Notes: generated by a model not told the origin, from the letters alone. A stretch of 64,000 bases of DNA from Moringa oleifera (GCA_021397835.1 JAJFZO010000609.1:6822001-6886000); one strand, 5' to 3'; positions 39,261-55,780 are shown, counted from the first letter of the stretch. Program-made: numbers and translations.

Positions 39261-42200
39261 TTGCAATTTATTACTGGCTTGCTTGAGAACGATAGCGTGC
39301 TGCAGTTAGGCGAAGCCGAAGGGAGAGCAGAAGAACTAAGAGGAGGAGAAGAGAAAGGAGCAACAGCTGCAAGTCACTGACCTGCATTATTTGATTCAAA
39401 AGAAGCAAGTTAAAAGAAATAATCACGTAAACCGAAAAAATCAAAGCATTTTTGGATTCATGTGGTTGATCAAATCATGGATGCACAGGTATATATATTG
39501 ATAATTCTAATTAAAAAAATAAAATTTATTCTAAGTTTTTCAACTTGTTATCCAATCTCTTTCCAGATAGCTGTCCTACATCTATCTATCGATTCATCCA
39601 TCTTTTTCTTTATATGTACGTGTGTAGTGCAGAATATCATGTCAGCCGGCCCTACATGTATGCTAGGAGGGTCCTGTCCTTGACTTTTTGGATAACCAAT
39701 TAAAAGGTACAAATAATTCAATCTTCCTATAAGCATAGAAGCATAGAAGATGAGTGCCTTCAAGATATGGCAAGAGGCAACGTCCAATTTGGAGGATCAC
39801 AGACTAAATCTAATTTGGTAGATATCATATGCAACATGCATTGAAAATTCACAAGAAGTTCCTTGAATAAGCATTATAAAATTGCCATGCTTTCCTGCTC
39901 CAATCAATTTCCAGGAATTAACAGGAGGTGAAAGGACGATGATGAAGAGGCAGGTGGAACCGACCATCACATGTCCCGCTTCCTTTTTCTTACGCTATCT
40001 ATTCAATCAAGAAGATGTACGTGTTCTTTAGATGACAAAAAAGGAAACGATCTATTCAGAAGCTAGCAGAAGCATGATCCTAACCCATTTTATCTTCTTC
40101 ACTGCAATTTATTGTTTGAGTAAATTTGGCCACTAAATCAAACTCTACCACCTAGGATATAAGGCAACTACAAGGATCATATCCAAATGGCAACTACCAC
40201 TTAGTCTGTGTATTGGTGGATCATATACAAATTGATGAAAAGTTAGAACGGCAAACCTAAAAACGGCCACTAGACATTGAATCTATGATTTCATGAATCA
40301 TGCATCGAAAAATTACAATAAAACAATCTACAAATGAACATTTTAATTAAATCGGTAGTTGTCTTGGCCGTTGTTTAGAGCAAAGTCAATAGAGGAGGAC
40401 GTAGATGCATTAATGGATGGCTTAACCAGTCATCTCGCAAGTGATACAGTTTGCCTTAGTTGATGATCAACTTATTTCCACTGGCAAGTATACTACGGTA
40501 GCACACAGTTCACTTCTTCTCATTGATTTCTTGCAGATCCCTTCTTTTGGAAGGATGCACAGATAGGGTTCTTCTTCTTGGTAATGAGCACTTCTGTTTC
40601 CTGATTGCAGGAAGGTCTTGCTGTACGTATGCAAATTTTTCATTTTAAAATTTGGAGACAGCTAGAGAGCTGAACTGTCTGAGTTTTGTATGTGTTCCCA
40701 GCTGATTGAAAACCCAACTTCATCTTGGTGATTAATTGGACGGAAAGGTAATTAATTCAGCAAGAAAGAATCCGTCGATAATTAAATTACTCTTTATTGG
40801 AAAATCAACAAATTATGAGAGACTACCAAAATGAGAGTCTGATCAATTTCCCCAAAGGAAAAGACCTCCGCAAAGTTTTGATTCTTCTCAAGTGCAAGAA
40901 AAAATATTCATGCAACTTAATTTTGATTTCAAATTCATTTATAAGATTTTTAATTTGAATATTTTTAAATGTTAGATCCTTTGGTAACATTCAATGTAAT
41001 TTAAGTTATTAAATTTATCACTTTTTAAATATTAAAATTTAATTTAATAATATAAAATAAATATTATAATTTTTATTACTTTTATTTAAAATAAATACAT
41101 AAAAATGCATTACGTGGTCCAAATCATATTTTTTTAAATAATATATATTTATAAGTAGAAACAGTAACATAACTATTATTCCTATTCATGGATGATGAAT
41201 CTGCATTCACTGTACAAAAAAAAAAACATTTTTGTTAAAAAGATTGTGCATGTGTAGAAAGAGTTTACCTTCCCACCGAAATTATTATTTTCTACTATTG
41301 GCCATATGATTTAAATAAATCATAGAAAAAAGTATTTAAATTCAAATTACAACACCATCTTCTATGAATAATATTTAAAACCTATTCTATGCATATAAAA
41401 TAAATAAAATTCTTATAATAAAATTAATTTTTATAGTGACATGCAAATAATTGTATCCAATTTACAATATACCACTAAAAAAAATTTATTTGTTCATAAA
41501 GAAAATTAAAAATAAAATAAGAAAAAAGAGGTGAATTACTAAACTTATAAAATTAAAAATTTTATTACTATTGTTAAAAAGATTTGGTGACTCACATATG
41601 GCTTTTCTTAAAATATCATATCTTATAATTATTGGCTCAGATTTTAAAGCATGTCAAAAGAAAATTTCAAAAAGAAAAACTTACTAAAATAATATATAAA
41701 TCGTAAAATTTAAAAATAAAAATAAAAATTCATAATATTGTCAGTATCATATCACCACCAAATTAACATTTGATTCAGTAAATGCTACCTACTTTATCAT
41801 AGAAAATTCCAAAAAAAATATTAAAATAACGTGTAAATCATAAAATTTAAAGTCATAATTATGAAATTTCATTCATTTGACATGGTACTGAGTTTCTTGT
41901 TAAACATAATTATCAGAAGCAGCATGTCCATCCAATATTTCCTGCTGTGCCTGCTAATAAGTGAAAGGCAAAGGTTACAGATCATCTCAGTAAATTGTCG
42001 GCAGAAACGACATAAAGGCTCCTTTTTTCTAGCTTCCAACAGTCTATGAAGGCCAGGTGGCGGCATCAAATCAGTTACCAAGATTAAAGAGCTTCTTCTA
42101 ACTTCTACACTAAAAGACATGTCTATTAGACAGATGAGAATTATCATGTCCACGGATTATCTTTCATAAGGGCGAACTTCTAGATGTATTTTAAGTCTAT

Positions 42201-42416
42201 ATGATCTGCATTAGAATCAAGATTTTCTTTTTATTAATCTGAATTTTGTGACAAATTTTTTAATAAAAAATTATAAAAATATTTTAATAATTTATATTAT
42301 CAATTAAAAATTTAAATTATAAAATTTATTAAAATTAAAGTCAAAAGCTCAAGCACAAACCTCATGTGGAGCTTCCTTCTCTTGAAGGGGAAATACTGAG
42401 AAAGATATCAATGTCA
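39260..42416. repeat. OSC-upstream block with orphan promoter
   Basis: 39260-41530 is the inverted partner of 1-3400. 41530-42416 matches (reverse complement) OSC1 upstream and leader DNA at 31600-32400, and directly matches 56700-57264 in front of OSC pseudogene C. The leader is cut at 42417 by a Copia LTR, so no OSC coding follows: an orphan promoter on the plus strand. The 94-codon minus-strand frame at 41869-42153 is chance within this non-coding DNA. Confidence 0.75.
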
Positions 42417-45400
42417 TGTTAGAAATTTAAACACCAAATTTCTAGCTAGTAGATGAATTAAATATCAAAATTTTAAAATTAAAAAATAATAATAATTAAC
42501 ATAAAAAATTAAATAATTATAAAAATATACTATTTATAATGATTCATCTTATCTAAAAATTACAATCACTTTGCAGTAACTGTAAAAAACTTTTTCGCTA
42601 TAAAAATATATTACAAAAAAAATAACTTATTTTCTCCTAACGCTTCTTTTATTATAATGAAGCTTAGTGTTCTCAACCTTATCTGGTCTTCAACGCAAGT
42701 TCTCATGTGCTGACTTTTGTGTAGGGGTATGTGCGATGTGTGGCTCTGTAACCAGCCATTGCTGCTGCAAGAAGCAGCAGCAATGACTACTGCTGTAACA
42801 CAACCATTGCTGCTGCTTCTTACAGCAGTAGTAACAGTGCTTGCTGCAGCTGTAAGAAGCCGTCCCTGCTGCAAGAAGCAGCAGCAAGAAACAGCTACTG
42901 TAATCTAGCCATTGTTGCTGCATCTTGCAGCAACAGTAGTAGTCCTTGCTGCAGCTATAAGTAGCCATCGCTGCTGCAAGATGCAACAGCAATTTTGGCC
43001 TTTGACGCTAGTTCTTCAAGAACTAGCATCAAAGACTTTATGTTTAACGTCAGTTCCTTGAGAACTGACGTTAAATCTAGCCATTGCTGCTGCCTCTTGC
43101 AGCAACAGCAGCAGTCCTTGCTGCAGCTGTAAGTAGCCATCGCTGCTGTAAGAAGCAGTAGCAATTTTGGCCTTTGAAGCCAGTTCTTGAAAGGCTTTAT
43201 GTTTAACGTCAGTTCCTTGAGAATTGAAGTTAAATGCCAAATTCATGATCTTTTAAAGTCAGTTCTTTAGGAACTGACGTTAAATGTTTAATTCATAGGT
43301 TTTTTAACTCTAGTTTTTCTTTAATTGGCATTAAAAACTTTACTTTTAATGACAGTTTTGGAATAACTATCATCAAAAATATTAATAAATCTTTTAATGA
43401 CAGTTGTTTGAATAACTGTCATTAAATTGATGTCAATTATTATAATTTTTGTAGTAGTGTTTTGACTTCAAATCCCTGTGACTGATTCATGCAAATTTCT
43501 TCCTCCAAACCACCACGAAGAAAAAGCTATTTTTACATCAATTTTCTGCAGATGCAAATCTTCCTCAGCAACTAACCCAAACACTATTCTGATCATAGTT
43601 AACTTAACCACTGGGGACAAAATCTCTGTGTTGTTAATACCTTCCTTTTATTAAAAGCCTTTAACTACTAACCTTGCTTTATATGGCTTACTACCATCAT
43701 GTTTTTCTTTTATCTTGTAAACCCATTTATTTTGCAAGGCCTTTTTTCATTGTGGTAGTTTTACCAACCCCCATGTTTGATTATTCATTAGAGAATTTAT
43801 CTCATATTTCATGGCTAACTCCTACTTGATTGATTTATCACCTTGCAAAGCTTCATCAAAACTCTCTAGTTCACCCCTATAAGTCAACAATATATAGCTT
43901 AGAGAAGGTGAAAATCTCTATAGTGATCTCACAGTACTCAAAAATCTTCTTACTTCTATCATAAGAGTGGTTGGATTTACCTCTAGAGCCATACTTTTCT
44001 AATTTTCTTTAGCAATATCATCTTCAACTTCTTGAGTATTTTGTTGTAATTGATTCACTGGAATGTCTCTCAAGTGGATTACTTCAGGCCATTTTAGAAT
44101 TTGTTCTTTATGAACTGTTACCTAAACTATCCTTGTATATAACTTACTTATGGAAGATTACATCCCTACTCTAATGATCTTCTTGTTTTGGCTATCCTAA
44201 AAATGATATCAAATTTATGTTGCTATATCCAACGAAAAAAATATTTTTTTGATTTAGCATCAAGTTTACCTCTAGTAGTAGCATCAATATGGATATACAA
44301 TAGGCAATTAAATATTCTTAAAAAAGACAGATTTACCTTTTTATCACTCCAAACCTCCTCAGGTATTAGGAACTGAAGGACCCCTATTAATCATATAAGC
44401 TAGAGTGTTAACTCCACGTGACCAAAATACCTTGGGCAACCCTGCATGCATTCTCATGCACCTTGCACGCTCATTCAATATCTTGTTCATCTTTTTTGTA
44501 GCACCATTTTGTTGAGGTGTTCTTAGAATAATCTTTTCCATCTTAATCTATTATTAGCATAAAACTATTTAAAATCTCCATCAATGCATTCTCTACCATT
44601 ATCAAATCTTAAACACTTAACTTTAAGATTGATTTTATTCTTAATCATAACTTTTCATTTCAAAAGCATTAAATACATCAGATTTATTCTTTAAAAAATA
44701 AATCCATATCTTTTTAATTGAGTCATTAATGAAAGTCACATAGTAACTAGATCCCTCAAGAGATATTAGAGTTGAAAGCCCCCATACATCTATATGAACT
44801 AACTTTAGTGCATTTTGCTTCAATTGATTTCCTGCTTTAGAGAAGCTAACCCTTTTCTATTTGCCAAGGATGAAGCTTTAACACAACTTGTGCTTTACAG
44901 ATTTCAAATTTGGCAAATTACCATTTGCCACCCTGACCTTCATTCACTTTTCACTTATGTGCCTAAGTCTGCAATCCATAAATCAGAGTTTATACTAGTG
45001 TCAACAGCAGCTACTGTATCCTTGTAACTTAACGTTAGATAGAAAGTTCTAGTTTTGCTCCATTGAGCAATAATTATGGCACCTTTGCTAACTTTCTAAG
45101 CGTTATCATTAAAAATCACCTTGTGCCCTTCATTATCAAGCTATATAATAGAAACTAGATGTTTCATCAACTTTGGAACATGTCTTACCTTTTGAATCTT
45201 TCAGATATTCTTATTTTGCATCTTCAATTTAACGTCACTCATGCCAATAATATTCAAAGGTTCTCCATCAGTAAAATAAAACTTCCCAACATTATCGACA
45301 AAATAATTCTCTATTATTTTGCTATATGCAATGGTATGGAAAAATACCCTAGAGTCTAAAACCTAAGACTCAAGAGAATTATTAATAGCCAAAAGTAATG

Positions 45401-46628
45401 CATCATCTACCTCATTTATTACAGTATTTACAATATCATCTTTATCCTCACCTTTTTTATTTAGTGATCAATAATCTTTCTTCATGTGACTCTTTTTCTT
45501 ACAGTTTGGCATTTAGATTTCTTTTAGATCTAAATTTGCTTCTTTCATTTTTTGACTTAGATTTGCCCTTATTGTAATTAGAAATTTCTATCATTTTCCT
45601 TTCCTTTATTTTCAACATTTATGGTAAAATCTGAAATTGATGTTTCACCTGAATTGATTCTCGAAATTTCTTTTGCAAGAACTCGATCACGAACATCATT
45701 GAAGTTCAATTTTGAACTCCCAACGAAATTACTAACCTCTGCTCTCATGGGCTTCTAACTATTTGGCAATGATGCCAAAAGTATCAAGGCATGCACCTCA
45801 TCATCAAAGTCAATCTCAACAAAAGAAAACTAATTAACAATGGTATTAAACTCATTAAGATGAGTTACCATAGAATTACTTTCACCTATTTTGAAGTGAA
45901 ATAGCTTCTTCATAAGAAAATTTTTGTTGTTTGCTGAAGGTTTTTTATACATTTCAGATAACACCTTCATCAAACTTGTAATTTTTTTCTCCTTAACCAC
46001 GTTGTGAGCAACATTCTTTGACAATATTAGCTGAATAATCCCTAACACCTGTCTATCAAGGAAATCCAAATAGCTTTTAAAAATCTTTTCAGACTTTTGA
46101 CCCAAAAGTGGTTTATGTAGCTTTTTCCCATATAGATAATCCTCGATATGCATTCTCCAAAGGCATAATCTATACCATTAAATTTGATGATCCCATGTGA
46201 TGAGTTTTCTTCGTCACGCAAAGCTCTAATACTAGTTGTTAGGAATTTGACAACCAAATCCCTAGTTGATGGATCAAATATTAAATCCTTAAAATATGAA
46301 AGCAATAATAATAAAAGCAAAAAGAAATTAAACAATTACAAGAACACAAGATTGATAATGATTCAACCTCAATTGAGAGTAACATCCACTTTACAGCCAC
46401 TGTAGGAAACCTTTTCACTATAAAAGTATATTACAAAAGAGATAACTATTTTTTTCTAACCCTTCTTTTATTATAATAAAGCCCTAAAACTCTTTTTCAT
46501 TCTCTTTATTGTATTTACATGAGTAAAAATCCCTTTCTATATAATAAAGCCCAAAGCTAACAGTACATGTGTGAAAACCTCAAAATATCTTTCAAGGTAA
46601 ATTTATCTATCTCCACATATACTTAACA
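42417..46628 (-). mobile_element. Ty1/Copia retrotransposon 2, degenerate and interrupted
   Basis: Direct duplicate of Copia 1. The right LTR is 46237-46628 (392 bp); the left LTR remnant is 42417-42683. The primer site reads TAGTATTAGAGCTTTGC, nearest to the expected Met-tRNA type. Remnants on the minus strand: gag 46200-45830 (YLYGKKLHKPLLGQKSEK, LMKVLSEMYKKPSANNK); integrase 44823-44641 (LVHIDVWGLSTL, SSYYVTFINDS) and 44541-44359 (RTPQQNGATKKMNKILNERA, PKVFWSRGVNTLAYMINR). The pol part equivalent to 32838-34050 of Copia 1 is replaced by a CACTA-type fragment. Confidence 0.85.
42684..43459. mobile_element. CACTA-type transposon end
   Basis: The right terminus in reverse complement starts CACTACTACAAAAATTATA, a typical plant CACTA end. 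Subterminal repeats in both orientations: GAACTGACGTTAAA / TTTAACGTCAGTTCC (43043-43280) and TAATGACAGTT/AACTGTCATTA (43340-43430). The inner part (42760-43170) is a tandem, partly palindromic array of TTGCTGCTGCAAGAAGCAGC units. No matching left end is seen at 42684, so it is a fragment, or deletion joined it to the LTR. Short frames here are repeat artefacts. Confidence 0.7.
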
Positions 46629-48422
46629 ATAATGAATAATAGGTCTAAAAAAAAAACATAAACAAAACTTTAAGGGAGGATAGATATAAGATTTAAATCA
46701 ACAAAAAATTGCAATAAATAACAATCATTTATCTAATAATAAAAATAGAACAAAATGAGAATAAACAATAGCATGCACTAAATAAAATTTTACATCCATT
46801 AAAATGCAAATTTAATTTTTGACACTTAAATAAGTTAAAAGGGTTCAACAATGTATATTAAATTTATCATTAAATTTAAATTTGAATTGTTATCAGTTTA
46901 AAGCTTCATACTTTTAAAATTAGATTTACTACTAAATTAAAATTAAAAAATATTTTGAGAAAAGTTATCAAATTAATATAATATTAAAATTCAAAATTTT
47001 TTCTTTACAATTTTTAAAGGAATTCATCAACAAATATTCTTTTTCACATTGTACTTTTTATGGCTCTAACTTTACTTTTTTTTAAAAAATTATTTTATTG
47101 TTATAATTAATCAATTAAAAATAATAAAGATAATAAAAGAAAAATTAAGATGAAAATATTAAAAAAGTAAAACATTTCTTTTGAAAATATATATTCACAT
47201 TGTGTTGTATAATGTATTGCATAAATGGTTTGATGGGCTGAGGTTGATGCCTCTCCTAAGCTAGACACCAACAAAAAGGGCTACCTCTAAATGCATGTGG
47301 CTGTCATCTTGAACACTTGACACTCATTTATGGCAGAGACCACCCAGCCCAACATGCCATTGCTATCCACTTGATAGCACGGAATCCTCCAAATGCAATG
47401 TCATGCTTCATGAATCATTGTGCTGTACATAATTATGTTGACTGTCACTGTACATATGGAAATATATTGGTTGTCATTTACAATACAGAAACTTGGATTT
47501 AGTCGATGCCATTCATAATTTACTGCAATATATCTTGGTAAGTCACTGACCTGCATTTTATTTGATTCAAAGGAAGCAAATTAAAAGAAATAATCACAAA
47601 GACTGAGAAAATGAAAGCATTTTTAGATTCAGTGTGGTTGATAATATCATGCATGCATAGGTATATATATTGGTAATTAAGGGCCGACACTAGATTAAAC
47701 TTAATGTAGCTTTTCTAATTAAAAAAATTTAAACTTATTTTAAGTTTTTCAACTTGTTAGGCAATTTCTATCCAATTAGCTGTCCTACATCTATTTATTT
47801 ATTCATCCATCTTTTTCTTTATATGTATATACGTGTGTGTTGTGCAGAATATCATGCCAGCTGGCCAACGAGGGTCTTGTCCTTGGCTTTTTGAATAACC
47901 AATTGAAAGCTACAAATAATTCAATCTTCCTATGAGCATAGAAGAGAAGTGCCTTTAAGATATGGCAAGAGGCAACGTCCAATTTGGAGGATCACAGACT
48001 GAATCGAATTTGGTAGATATCATATGCAACATGCATTGAAAATTCACAAGAAGTCCCTTGAAGAAGCATTATAAAATTGCCATGCTTTCCTACTCCAATC
48101 AATTTCGAGGGATTAACAGGAGGTGAAAAGACGGTGATGAAGAGGCAGGTGGAAAATTATCATGTTTGCGGATTATCTTCCATAGGGGCGAACTTCTAGA
48201 TGTATTTTAAGTCTACATGATCTGCATTAGAATCAAGATTTTCTTTTTATTAATCTGAATTTTGTGACAAATTTTTTAATAAAAAATTATAAAAATATTT
48301 TAATAATTTATATTATCAATTAAAAATTTAAATTATAAAATTTATTAAAATTGAAGCCAAAAGCTCAAGCACAAACCTCATGTGGCGCTTCCTTCCCTTG
48401 AAGGGGAAATACTGAGAAAGAT
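46629..48422. repeat. Second copy of duplicated block, with deletions
   Basis: 46629-47530 matches 37217-38690 (without the MITE). 47535-48154 matches 39372-39955. 48155-48422 matches 42145-42416. So relative to the first copy it lacks about 0.7 kb and about 2.2 kb; the second junction lies at GGCAGGTGGA/AAATTATCATG (48154). No intact gene. Confidence 0.8.
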
Positions 48423-49395
48423 ATCAATGTCATGTTAGAAATTTAAACACCAAATTTCTAGCTAGTAGATGAATTAAATATCAAAATTCTAAAATTAAAA
48501 AGTAATAATAATTAACATAAAAAATTAAATAATTATAAAAATATACTATTTATAATGATTCATCTCAATTAAAAATTACAATCACTTTGTAGTAACTGTA
48601 AAAAACTTTTTTGCTATAAAAATATATTACAAAAGAAATAACTTATTTTCTCCTAACGCTTCTTTTATTATAATGAAGCTTAGTGTTCTCAATCTTATCT
48701 CTTTCTATGTATATTACATATGTAAATCTTTCTAAACCGCTAATCCAAGCACTTTTATGATTGTAGTCAACTTAACTATTGGAGAAAAAATCTCTCTGTA
48801 GTAAATACTTTCCTTTCATTAAAACTTTTAACTACTAACCTTGCTTTATACTGCTTGTTATCATTATATTATTCTTTTATTCGATGAACCCATTCATTCA
48901 GTAAGGCCTTCTTTCTTTGTGGTAGTTTTACCGATTTCTATATTTGATTACTCATTAGGGAATTCATTTCATTTTTTATGGCTAACTCACATTTGATTGA
49001 TATCATCAACTTGTAAAAATTCAAGATGCTAGAAGATCTTCTCACTTCTATCATAAGAGTAGTTGGATTTATTTATAGAGCTATACTTTCTTGATTTTTT
49101 TGAGCAATGTCATATTTAACTTCTTGAGTATTTTATTGCAACTGATTTAGTAGAACATCACTTAAATTGATTATTTTTGAGCTTTTTACTTCAGAACCTT
49201 TTTTTTTTTTTGAACTCTTGCAAAAACTATCTTTGTATATAATTTTCTCATTGAAGATTACATATCTACTCCTAATGATCTTTCTGCTTTTGCTATCCCA
49301 GAAACGATAACCAAACTCGTTCTCACCATATTCAATGAAAAAATATTTTTTGAATTTACGATCAAGTTCACCTCTAACAATAGTATCAATATGAA
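48423..49395 (-). mobile_element. Copia fragment: LTR fused to pol piece
   Basis: 48423-48690 equals the LTR remnant 42417-42683. From about 48695 it continues with a minus-strand pol remnant similar to 34130-34870 of Copia 1 (ATATGTAAATCTT, GTAGTCAACTTAACTATTGG, TTGATTACTCATTAGGGAAT). It ends at about 49395 against OSC pseudogene B. Confidence 0.7.
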
Positions 49396-49411
49396 CATAA
49401 AATAGGCATCA

Positions 49412-49723
49412 GATTAGTTACCAATGCATTGTGGAATGAAGATCTTGATCAATTCACAAATGGAAGATGGTGACTTCCCACAATAAGTAATTCTTATTGA
49501 TATACGACAGCTTTGATCCACTTAAAAGGAGAGCAAGAACATATTTAAGGCAAGTATTATGCTGGAAAATGTATTTAATGATTTTTTTTTAATTTTTTTT
49601 TGACTATAATAAGAACGTATTGGGGTGTATATGAGGAATTTCCCATTGAACTACTCCGCATATCAGTACATTTTCCCCATATGGGCTCCTGGGGAATATC
49701 GTCGCTATGTCACACATGCATAA
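49412..49723 (+). pseudogene. OSC pseudogene B (exons 16-17)
   Basis: Plus-strand 3' end of an OSC, inverted relative to OSC1. The exon 16 remnant reads [13 protein letters not shown] then a stop where the donor should be (CAATAAGTAATT). Intron 16 is conserved. Exon 17 (about 49614-49723) reads GVYMRN, NYSAY, IFPIWAPGEYRRYVTHA then stop. Downstream homology to the OSC1 3' flank continues to about 50145. No upstream exons: the Copia fragment abuts it. Confidence 0.88.
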
Positions 49724-51123
49724 ATGTAATATCTTATTGGGTTTTCTGTATTTCTTGTTGTATTTTGCCTAGCCTTTTTATCCTGGATTGTTGAGAGCAG
49801 GTGTTACAAATCGATGGTGCTGTAATTTTCTTATGCTTACTTCATGCTCATGCCAAATATAGTATTTTAGAGCCTGTATGAAATGCATAAAGCCATGATG
49901 ATCAATATGAATGCAAAAACATGAAGAAATTTAAGAACACCACAATGAAAACAAACATAAGTTTCCATTAATTCTGAAATTAACAGAAATCTATTACTTG
50001 TTTCAAGCTTGTTAGAGTTATAAATGTCCTGATGGTATGTTATGCAAATATAAGGCGAGAGAATAATCAACCGGCAAAAAGGGTTAGTACCATCACAAGC
50101 ATAAAGAATAGTGAAAACAAACAATAAACAAAGAAACCTTAAGTTTCAATTTGAGTGAGCTACTTTAACCTATCCTGGTGACGAAGGGGAAGTTGATGAC
50201 CGGATTTTCAGTGTGGAATGCTCCATAATGGTGAAGTTTGTTTTCCGAGTTTGTAACAATAGCCTGATCTTGGTTTATCTAAGGTGTTGCTGTATTTACT
50301 AGTTGATCATTAAGGTAGAAACATATATATTCATGTAATTTATTGTTGTCTGTATCATAAAGAAGCTAAATTTAATGCAAATACTCTTCATGTGTGTTCC
50401 TATGAAATGTTAGCATTAAAAGTGATTTTATTTTTTATGTTACGTAATTGCTTTTCATTGAAACTTTCAAGTTATGGGAAACTCGTTTTTGTATAATTTT
50501 CAATAAGATTATAAGGCTTGTCTACATCTTGGTAATATATATTTTCTTGAATATTTTTATATCATTTTAATAAATAAAAAATAAGACAAAAAATTATAAA
50601 ACTTTGATGTTTATTTTATATTATCTATCAAAATTTGATTAAGATTTGAGTTGTCACCTTTTGAACATTAAAGTTTGGTTAGGAACATAAAGTAATATTA
50701 AAGTTTTATATAATTTTTATATTAAAAAATATATTTTTGAAAGATTATAAACATGATTCAAATAGCAATTTTTTTTCATATTTTTAAAGGTAAAATTTGT
50801 TTTCACAAATAAAAATATAATTTCGATTTTTTGAGATTTTAGAAATGTCTAATAAAAATAGCAATATTGTATTGTCTAATAAAAAATCATTTTTAAAGTA
50901 AAAATAAATATATATTTTTTTTCATTTGTATTGCTCAAATTTATTTTTATTTCAAAGTAATGGGATCAAAAATTTAAATTTTATGACTTAAATATAAATT
51001 TTTGAGATAATTAAAGAGAAATTTATATTTAATTGTGTTTTTAATTATAGATTTACTGATTTATTATTTACATTGATAAATGGTGCAAGTACAACAAATA
51101 TGTGCTTTATTTGATGAATATAA
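49724..51123. other. OSC 3' flank copy, then AT-rich spacer
   Basis: 49724-50145 is the reverse complement of the OSC1 3' flank (GATTATTCTC and ATTTGCATAACAT blocks). 50145-51123 is AT-rich with no recognised feature. Confidence 0.6.
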
Positions 51124-51132
51124 TTGTTTTTT

Positions 51133-51673
51133 GGATAAATATCACTTAAAACATTGAGTTTAACCCTCTCTCTCCAATGAAACACTAACTTTCAAAATGT
51201 ATCCAAATAGACTCTAATATATTGATTTTGGCCAATTTAAAATTTGAGTCAAAATGATCATTAAAAATTAATAATTTTTTCATTGTCAAAAATGACTAAA
51301 AACTTCTCAAATAGATTTTACACTTTATTTTGATTTTATTCATCAAATTTAAATTTTTTTAACTAATTAACTATTTTTTACTAATTTTTAAAATTTTTGA
51401 TGGTATATTTTTTAAGAAAAATATTTTTAGTACTTAAAAAATTTTGAACTTTTTTATCATGATAGTTTAAATATTTTATTACATCGATGAAAAATTATAT
51501 GTCAAAATTTATTGTAAAATATCTTTAATTTAAATATTTTTAATATTTAAATTTTTCAATGGGGTTCAATTTTGACAAAATTAAAATATTAAAGTTTGTT
51601 TACATACTTTTTGAAAATAAAGGTTTGATTAGAGAGAGAGGATAAAACTTAAGGTTTTAAATGATATTTACTC
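51133..51673. mobile_element. MITE, MULE-type family, copy 3
   Basis: 541 bp with long inverted ends (GGATAAATATCACTTAAAAC; reverse-complement right end GAGTAAATATCATTTAAAAC). A perfect 9-bp duplication TTGTTTTTT at 51124-51132 and 51674-51682 places the family with Mutator-type elements. Confidence 0.85.
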
Positions 51674-51682
51674 TTGTTTTTT

Positions 51683-52971
51683 TATATACATTCGTTATTA
51701 TCCATTTTAGTGAAACATTAATATGCTATTGCATTATTTAAAATTATTTTCTTTTAAAAAAGTATTTTAGAGATTAAAAATTGAATAAAAGTGAGATGTT
51801 TATATTATCCCTCAAAAATATTTTTTTTGATTTTGAAGATCAAAGATTAAAAGAAGGGTTAAACCTTTATATTTTTCAAAATTTATAAAGAATAATTTCA
51901 CACTCTTCATTCATATTTATTATTATTACTATGTTAACTATGATATGATACAATATTTTTTGAATAATAATTTTAATTAGTAAATAAATTTTAAAACTAA
52001 AAGATAACCATAATTAATTAGAATCAATCGTGAGGTGCTGTAAGATATTAATTCTTTTTATTTTTTTATTTTACTTGTTTTGTTAATTAAAAAATAATTT
52101 TATAAAAATAAACAATTTTTTAATGTTTAATAACATTGTAAAAAAATATTATTGACAATTTTTTATTTTCATTTTATTTTTTAAAGAAAATTAATATAAA
52201 AATTTTTTTATCAGGTTTCCCAATTAAATTCATGGAAGTTATTCTTTTCTTTTTCTTTCCATCCCATAAATATACTTAACGAATATAATTTACTTTTATG
52301 TTATCCTTAATCTAATATCAAACATAATATACATATCATCATCACATTGTAGTTAATGTTTAAATCCTTTCATTTTTGTCTGTCAATATTCAGGGATAGA
52401 ACAGCATGAACATATTAGAACTGATTTGTATATAATCCTGCTATCAGGGAGGCAGCTGGCTCCTGGCAATCACTCAAAACATTCCATTCATCAATTCTCA
52501 AGCTATGTTTGACCCAATTCTAATAGCTCAATTTTGAGTTCATGATGTCTGCAAGAACAACTTCATGTTGAAATGACGGTGATCATGTAATCGCTTTAAT
52601 TATGGTGGCATTGAGGAGTGTCAATATCGTAGTTGCGTTCGTTACCAGGTGATGTGTTGAGAGAAGAATATACACCTTTGATTAATTTGTCACTGTCCAG
52701 AATAGGTTAATATTAAATGACCTTACTATCAGATTGTGGTACAGCAGAAACAAGACCAAGGACTACAATAAAACCGAATAATATCTTGAACATCTGATTT
52801 ATAATAACCAAGAAAACTAATAAAACTGAAAATCAAATAGGACTAAACATATGAATAAGCATGCACCTTCCTGGATGCAGTAATTTTAAAGTATAAAGAG
52901 AGCTCGTCAATGCTGCCACCATGAGCATTTATTACCTTCATTTACCTTCGATCGTTTCCCCTCTCTTTTCT
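51683..52971. other. AT-rich spacer and TPS 3' flank
   Basis: No gene seen. On the minus strand an AATAAA occurs at about 52928-52933, roughly 40 bases after the monoterpene synthase stop, a plausible polyadenylation signal. Confidence 0.5.
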
Positions 52972-55706
<2,735 letters not shown>

Positions 55707-55780
55707 AGATCAGGACCTGTCCTTAGTTATGATCTTTGGAAGGAATTAGTGTGTGATGGATCTCAAAAATCCTTGCCTCT

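Noticed and set aside
41869..42153. 94-codon minus-strand frame
   Set aside because: Lies in duplicated OSC-upstream non-coding DNA and is not kept open in the copy at 56740-57000.
42611..43246. Several overlapping 60-100 codon frames on both strands
   Set aside because: They are products of the CTG-rich palindromic repeat, with Cys/Ser/Gln runs and no family match.
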